A stretch of DNA of 10,244 bases from Acidobacteriaceae bacterium (GTDB lineage Bacteria; Acidobacteriota; Terriglobia; Bryobacterales; Bryobacteraceae): assembly GCA_019246575.1 (NCBI GenBank), contig JAFAQG010000366.1, positions 1 to 10,244 of the forward strand, written 5' to 3'. Shown here piece after piece: positions 6,849-10,244 of this stretch. The notes beneath the pieces were generated by a model. That model was not told the origin of the DNA, made no database searches, and saw only the letters and a program-made list of their open reading frames with translations. Numbering within the stretch: position 1 is the stretch's first letter; each line of letters starts with the position of its first letter. Made by a program: the position numbers and the translations under genes.

Positions 6849-7568
6849 CTAGTTCGCTGACGCTCCCGGCTCAGTATGAAGGTTGCGGTTTAGAGGAGGG
6901 GCGGGCGGCTGTGTGAAGCTGCGGCTCGGAAGCGATTCGTGCGGCGAAGCGTCCGATTTCGGAGTTTGAAAATTCGAAGCCATGTTTGGCTTAGTCGAAC
7001 GCAGCGCTCGCGCCTCTTTCTCCTTGCGTTCCTTTTGCAGGTTTTGTAGTTCCGCGATTTCTTTTTCGCGGCGCCGGGCGAGACGCGATTCCTGGATATG
7101 CAGATTGCGAAGCTGCTTGTCGTAGGCGAGCAAAGTTTGGAGCTCGATCATGCTGGAGCGAAGCGCGGGATCGTGATCGTCGAATGCGTTCGCGAACTGC
7201 ATCCGGCCCTGAGCGTAGATTGCCAGTTCGAGTCCGGGAATGCGGCGCAGGCGCCAGGTGATATCGGCGATGGATTGGACGAGTTCGCTTTCGCGCTGGC
7301 CTACAGGCTGGAATTCTTCCTGCCACCCGCTGACATATTCCTGGTACTCGGCGGCATCGTCGGTTGGGAGAAGCACGGTGCGGCCGGTCAGTGCGGTCTT
7401 GACGGCGTTCAGCGAAGACTTCGCTTTGCCGTCTACGCTTTTCGGGCCGGTAGAGAAGAGAGCGTTGGCGCGATTGATTTCGGCGCGAGTAGTTGGAACC
7501 CGCTCATTGCATTCGGGGCTCTGAATGATCTGTGTGGATACCTGAACAGGTGAGGGACGAGCATTCAT
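6849..7568 (-). CDS. STGPK-signature acidobacterial paralogous-family protein, function unknown
   Basis: Soluble protein of 239 residues with no signal peptide or membrane segment. ATG at 7568 is preferred; the longest frame begins at a TTG (7634) and adds 22 residues that do not look like the family. Neither start has a clear Shine-Dalgarno. The N-terminal block NRANALFSTGPKSVDGKAKS (32-51) continues into SLNAVKTALTGRTVLLP (52-68). I recall this as the signature of a family with many copies per acidobacterial genome and no known function. Residues 75-125 are amphipathic and helical (EEFQPVGQRESELVQSIADI, then TWRLRRI). Residues about 140-190 are a highly charged probable coiled coil (SRLARRREKEIAELQ, then KERKEKEARALR). 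From about 195 the tail is Pro/Ser-rich and probably disordered. It lies upstream of, and in the same direction as, the hydrolase operon, but nothing links it to sugar metabolism. Confidence 0.8.
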   Translation of the reverse strand: MNARPSPVQVSTQIIQSPECNERVPTTRAEINRANALFSTGPKSVDGKAKSSLNAVKTALTGRTVLLPTDDAAEYQEYVSGWQEEFQPVGQRESELVQSIADITWRLRRIPGLELAIYAQGRMQFANAFDDHDPALRSSMIELQTLLAYDKQLRNLHIQESRLARRREKEIAELQNLQKERKEKEARALRSTKPNMASNFQTPKSDASPHESLPSRSFTQPPAPPLNRNLHTEPGASAN

Positions 7569-7621
7569 GTGCGGCAACACCGTAGCATGCGCCGGGCGCG
7601 AAACGGACGGCGAGCGTCCGA

Positions 7622-7637
7622 TACTTGCACGCAAGTA
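7622..7637. repeat. Inverted repeat, 7-bp arms with a 2-bp centre
   Basis: The arms TACTTGC (7622-7628) and GCAAGTA (7631-7637) are perfect reverse complements around AC. The size and symmetry suit a dimeric transcription-factor operator better than a terminator, because no T-run follows. It lies 78 bases upstream of the receptor start and 54 bases upstream of the STGPK gene's ATG, so it could serve either. No regulator is encoded nearby. Confidence 0.4.
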
Positions 7638-7672
7638 ATTGCGTACTCAAGAGAAAAAAGATCTGTGGATTT

Positions 7673-7692
7673 TGTGATCACAGTGATACACT
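7673..7692. repeat. Adjacent palindromes in the receptor promoter
   Basis: TGTGATCACA (7673-7682) is a perfect 10-bp palindrome. It shares its last base with AGTG-ATA-CACT (7682-7692), a palindrome with a 3-base centre. The two also give a direct repeat of GTGAT nine bases apart. The TGTGA/TCACA halves resemble CRP/FNR half-sites, but the usual six-base spacer is missing. Their position over and just upstream of the -10-like element would suit an operator for the receptor gene. Confidence 0.4.
7684..7692 (+). promoter_or_regulatory. Extended -10-like promoter element for the receptor gene
   Basis: TGATACACT reads as an extended -10 (TGn followed by TACACT, four of six matches to TATAAT including the key T, A and final T). 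Initiation would fall near 7699, giving a leader of about 16 bases that just contains the ribosome-binding site. No good -35 hexamer lies 16-18 bases upstream, which extended -10 promoters can tolerate. The AT-rich tract at about 7650-7661 could serve as an upstream element. Confidence 0.33.
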
Positions 7693-7702
7693 TTGGCGCA
7701 AT

Positions 7703-7708
7703 GGAGGT
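7703..7708 (+). promoter_or_regulatory. Ribosome-binding site deciding the GTG start of the second receptor
   Basis: GGAGGT is a near-complete anti-Shine-Dalgarno match, six bases (7709-7714) before GTG at 7715. It is the only strong ribosome-binding site seen in the window. The protein read from this GTG begins with Lys-Arg and a Leu-rich signal peptide, which confirms the start. The site sits inside a five-codon ATG frame (7701-7718) that is probably coincidental. Confidence 0.85.
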
Positions 7709-7714
7709 CGAGCG

Positions 7715-10244
7715 GTGAAACGCTTACTGTTGCTTCTCTCATTGGTGTGTGTGCTGTCGGCCCAAGAGTTCCGATCGACGCTAACGGGGCGAATTGTGGA
7801 CCCGTCGGGGGCCGCAGTCCCGAACGCGAGCGTAACGGTTACGAACACCGATACGGGGGCCCACGTAGTCACGAAATCAGGGCCCGACGGCTATTACACG
7901 GCTCCGTTCCTTGTGCCGGGGCCGTACGAGATGAGTGCGGAAGCGCCGGGTTTCAAGAAGTACGTGCATGGCGGAATCAATGTGCAGGCCGAAGAGACGG
8001 TGACGGAGAATGTGCATCTTGAAGTGGGCAGCACCTCCGAAACGGTGGTGGTGACTGCGGACGCGCCGCTGGTTGAGAGCGAGAGTGCAACATCGGGACA
8101 AGTGCTGACGGCGCGGGAAGTGGAAAATTTGCCGAGCAACGGACGCTCGCCGATCGGCTTTGTCAGGGACGAGTACGGAGTGGTTCCGAAAGAGAAACAT
8201 GCACTGGCTGTGGTGCGGCCGTTCGATAACGCAGGAGGCGGTGATTTTTCGCTCGGCGGCGCAAACGCCAGCTCGAACGAGATTCTGCTGAACGGGGTAC
8301 CCAATATGGAGGACAGCAGCCGCACGGCGGGGTTTAGTCCTCTGATGGACGCCGTCGACGAAGTGCGCGTGGATCAGTTCGAATCGGACGCGAGTTATGG
8401 AGACACGGCGGGGGGAACGGTCAATATCACGACCAAGAGCGGGACGAATCAATTTCACGGGACACTTTCCGAGTTCAACCAGACATCCAAGCTGGCGGCA
8501 GGGTTGTATTTCACCAACGCGGCCGGCCAGAAGGGCCCGGTGACGCGGCAGAACCAGTATGGCGGAACGATCGGCGGGCCGGTATTGATTCCGAAGGTTT
8601 TCAACGGGCATAACAAGCTGTTCTTTTTCTATGCTTACGAGGGGTTCAAGGATTCGACGCCGACTTCCGTGATTACAACCGTGCCGACGGCGGCCGAGCG
8701 CACGGGAGATTTTTCAGCGCTGCTGGCGCTCGGGTCGAGTTACCAAATGTATAACCCGTTCAACGCGAGCAGCTCGAACGGCAGAGTTACACGGCAGAGA
8801 TTCTCGGGAAATATTATCGATCCGAGTTTGCTGAATCCCGTTGCGCTGAAGTATTTACAGTTTTATCCGCAACCGAACCTACGCGGCAAGGCGGATGGAG
8901 AAAACAACTTTATCTCGACGACGCCCAATATAGACAATTACTTTTCGAACATGGGACGCGTGGATTATAACGTGAGCGACACCAACAAGCTATTCTTCGA
9001 TTTGCATGAGAGCAGCTATCTGCAAAACAACAATAATACGTTTAACAACATTGCGAGCGGCGGCCTGACAGATGTGGATATGTGGGGCGGCGTGTTGGAC
9101 GATGTTTACACGCTTTCACCGACGCTGGTGCTGGATGCGCGCCTGGGTTTCACGCGAACGGATAACCTGACGACCCTGCCGAGCGCAGGGTTTGACGCGA
9201 CCAGCCTGGGATTTCCAACTTATATAAACAGGACTTCGACCTACCCGCTGCTGCCGAGGATTGCGTTCTCGGAGGGGACGGGAGCGGCGGCATTCGCGGG
9301 CTTAAGCGCGAAGCCCGGGTCCCCTTCGTATTTCACTGAGACTCAATTCTTTGCGGCAGTAACGAAGATCTGGGGGCAACATACGATCAAGGCCGGACCG
9401 GACATTCGGCTGAACAAGCTCAGCCAGATCAATGGCGGATATTCGTCTGGGTTCTTTACTTTTTCGCCGGGCACTTGGGTATCGGCGGGCACGGGGGCCG
9501 TCGCGCCGACTTTCGGCAGTTCGCTTGCGCAGTTTTTGTTGGGGTTGCCAAGCAGCGGGCAATACGACGTAAATGAGCCGACGACGAGTAATAACTCCTA
9601 TTACGGATTTTTTATTCAGGATGCCTGGAAGATCAAACCGAATCTGACGCTCAATTTAGGGCTGCGTATGGAGCACGAGACTCCGATTGTGGAGAGCAAC
9701 AACCGCCAAGTGATCGGGTTCGATCCGACGGCGGCGAACGCGGCGACACAGGCGGCGCAAGCGGCATACGCGACAATTTACGCAAACAACGTGCGGAGCA
9801 ATCCGCTGCTGCCGTCCCCGGCGAGCTTCCGTCCGACGGGGGGTCTGGTGTTTGCCTCGCCATCGCACAGGAGCGGTTACGAAACCGCGTCGCTCCTGCT
9901 GGGTCCGCGCGCCGGGCTGGCGTGGTCGCCGGCGCGATTCCACGGCAAGACAGTGTTCCGCGGCGGATTCGGGATCTATACGAATCCGTTCAATGACTAC
10001 AACACCGGGCCGTCGACCGGATTTTCGCAGACGACGTTGTTTGTACCGACGAGTAATAATTTTTTATCGCCGGCGGCGACGCTGTCGGACCCGTTCCCGC
10101 CCGGCAGCAACGCGATTCAGCAGCCGACTGGATCGACTCTGGGCGTGAATACGTATCTGGGAAACGATATTGCGTATTACACACCGAATCCGAAGAATCC
10201 GTACAGCGAGCGCTGGAGCGTCGATATACAGCAGCAACTTGCGA
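7715..10244 (+). CDS. Oar-like TonB-dependent outer-membrane receptor, 3'-truncated by the window edge
   Basis: TonB-dependent outer-membrane transporter; 843 residues are visible and the frame is open to the last base. It starts at GTG with a strong GGAGGT site. Residues 1-16 are a Sec signal (MKRLLLLLSLVCVLSA). Residues about 20-105 form a carboxypeptidase-regulatory-like beta-sandwich: LTGRIVDPSGAAVPNASV, then PGPYEMSAEAPGFKKY. SETVVVTADAPLVES leads into the plug, with LPSNGR near 140, LLNGV at 191-195 and GGTVNITTKSGTN near 233-245. NQYGGTIGGPVLIP and KLFFFYAYEG at about 280-310 precede the barrel, which runs past the edge. The last visible motif, YSERWSVDIQQQL, matches PYNQQWNFTIQKQL of the first receptor, which has 331 residues after it. 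The full protein is therefore probably about 1,170-1,180 residues. The visible mature part has no cysteine. Ligand unknown; a plant or microbial oligosaccharide is plausible given the neighbouring hydrolases. Confidence 0.93.
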   Translation, partial: MKRLLLLLSLVCVLSAQEFRSTLTGRIVDPSGAAVPNASVTVTNTDTGAHVVTKSGPDGYYTAPFLVPGPYEMSAEAPGFKKYVHGGINVQAEETVTENVHLEVGSTSETVVVTADAPLVESESATSGQVLTAREVENLPSNGRSPIGFVRDEYGVVPKEKHALAVVRPFDNAGGGDFSLGGANASSNEILLNGVPNMEDSSRTAGFSPLMDAVDEVRVDQFESDASYGDTAGGTVNITTKSGTNQFHGTLSEFNQTSKLAAGLYFTNAAGQKGPVTRQNQYGGTIGGPVLIPKVFNGHNKLFFFYAYEGFKDSTPTSVITTVPTAAERTGDFSALLALGSSYQMYNPFNASSSNGRVTRQRFSGNIIDPSLLNPVALKYLQFYPQPNLRGKADGENNFISTTPNIDNYFSNMGRVDYNVSDTNKLFFDLHESSYLQNNNNTFNNIASGGLTDVDMWGGVLDDVYTLSPTLVLDARLGFTRTDNLTTLPSAGFDATSLGFPTYINRTSTYPLLPRIAFSEGTGAAAFAGLSAKPGSPSYFTETQFFAAVTKIWGQHTIKAGPDIRLNKLSQINGGYSSGFFTFSPGTWVSAGTGAVAPTFGSSLAQFLLGLPSSGQYDVNEPTTSNNSYYGFFIQDAWKIKPNLTLNLGLRMEHETPIVESNNRQVIGFDPTAANAATQAAQAAYATIYANNVRSNPLLPSPASFRPTGGLVFASPSHRSGYETASLLLGPRAGLAWSPARFHGKTVFRGGFGIYTNPFNDYNTGPSTGFSQTTLFVPTSNNFLSPAATLSDPFPPGSNAIQQPTGSTLGVNTYLGNDIAYYTPNPKNPYSERWSVDIQQQLA

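Larger units (their letters stand above)
7569..7714. promoter_or_regulatory. Divergent intergenic control region
   Basis: This 146-bp region separates the leftward STGPK-family gene from the rightward receptor gene. It holds, in order, a 7-bp-arm inverted repeat (7622-7637), an A-rich run (about 7650-7661), overlapping short palindromes (7673-7692), an extended -10-like element and the receptor's ribosome-binding site. The half nearer the STGPK gene is GC-rich and could be coding if that gene really starts at 7634. No convincing minus-strand promoter was identified. Confidence 0.5.

Noticed and set aside
7569..7634. Alternative TTG start adding 22 residues to the STGPK-family protein
   Set aside because: The extension has no ribosome-binding site, reads as low-information Ser/Arg/Pro residues and covers part of an inverted repeat. 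It is kept as a possibility only.
7701..7718. Five-codon ATG frame (MEVER) overlapping the GTG start of the second receptor
   Set aside because: It contains the Shine-Dalgarno itself and has no ribosome-binding site of its own. It is more simply explained as a by-product of the GGAGGT sequence than as a leader peptide.
7715..7762. Lipoprotein signal at Cys12 of the second receptor
   Set aside because: The residues before Cys12 (Ser-Leu-Val) do not fit a lipobox, and the protein is a barrel receptor with a normal Sec leader.
7877..8611. 244-codon open frame on the minus strand opposite the second receptor
   Set aside because: The sense strand encodes the carboxypeptidase-regulatory and plug domains. 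The antisense product is an Arg/His-rich shadow.
1..10244. tRNA, rRNA, CRISPR array, insertion sequence or prophage genes
   Set aside because: I found no cloverleaf, repeat-spacer pattern, transposase motif or terminal inverted repeats by eye. Five protein-coding genes account for nearly the whole window.

Overview
The window looks like chromosomal DNA from an acidobacterium, most likely a member of the Bryobacterales/Solibacter group. Three things point there. Two large Oar-like TonB-dependent outer-membrane receptors have a carboxypeptidase-regulatory-like N-terminus and no SusD partner. A small soluble protein carries the NRANALxSTGPK...GK signature, which I recall as a family with many copies in Acidobacteriota. 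The secreted glycoside hydrolases are typical of soil polysaccharide degraders. This taxonomic call is inference from gene content, because no rRNA or marker gene is present.

Layout, left to right. (1) Positions 1-2988, plus strand: the C-terminal 995 residues of a TonB-dependent receptor, with about 170 residues missing off the left edge. (2) 2989-4611, minus: a compact GH78-type alpha-L-rhamnosidase-like enzyme with a twin-arginine (Tat) signal. (3) 4608-6779, minus: a 723-residue exported GH67/GH20-superfamily-like protein. It lies upstream of gene 2 and is joined to it by a 4-base ATGA stop/start overlap, so the two form an operon transcribed leftward. (4) 6849-7568, minus: a 239-residue protein of the STGPK paralogous family, function unknown. 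(5) 7715-10244, plus: a second Oar-like receptor, complete at its N-terminus and running off the right edge. It has a GTG start, a strong GGAGGT ribosome-binding site and a palindrome-rich promoter region.

Possible joint function. The two hydrolases are co-transcribed and translationally coupled, and receptors flank them on both sides. This resembles a polysaccharide-utilisation locus without SusD. Receptors would bring oligosaccharides across the outer membrane, and the periplasmic or secreted hydrolases would remove rhamnosyl and possibly uronosyl residues. A substrate containing rhamnose and uronic acid (arabinogalactan, rhamnogalacturonan, ulvan or a bacterial exopolysaccharide) would fit, but the sequence does not show the substrate. 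The receptors are on the opposite strand from the enzymes, so co-regulation is not demonstrated.

No RNA gene, CRISPR array, insertion sequence or convincing intrinsic terminator was seen. There is no gene-free stretch longer than 300 bases: the gaps are 69 bp (6780-6848) and 146 bp (7569-7714), and genes 1 and 2 abut with no gap at all.
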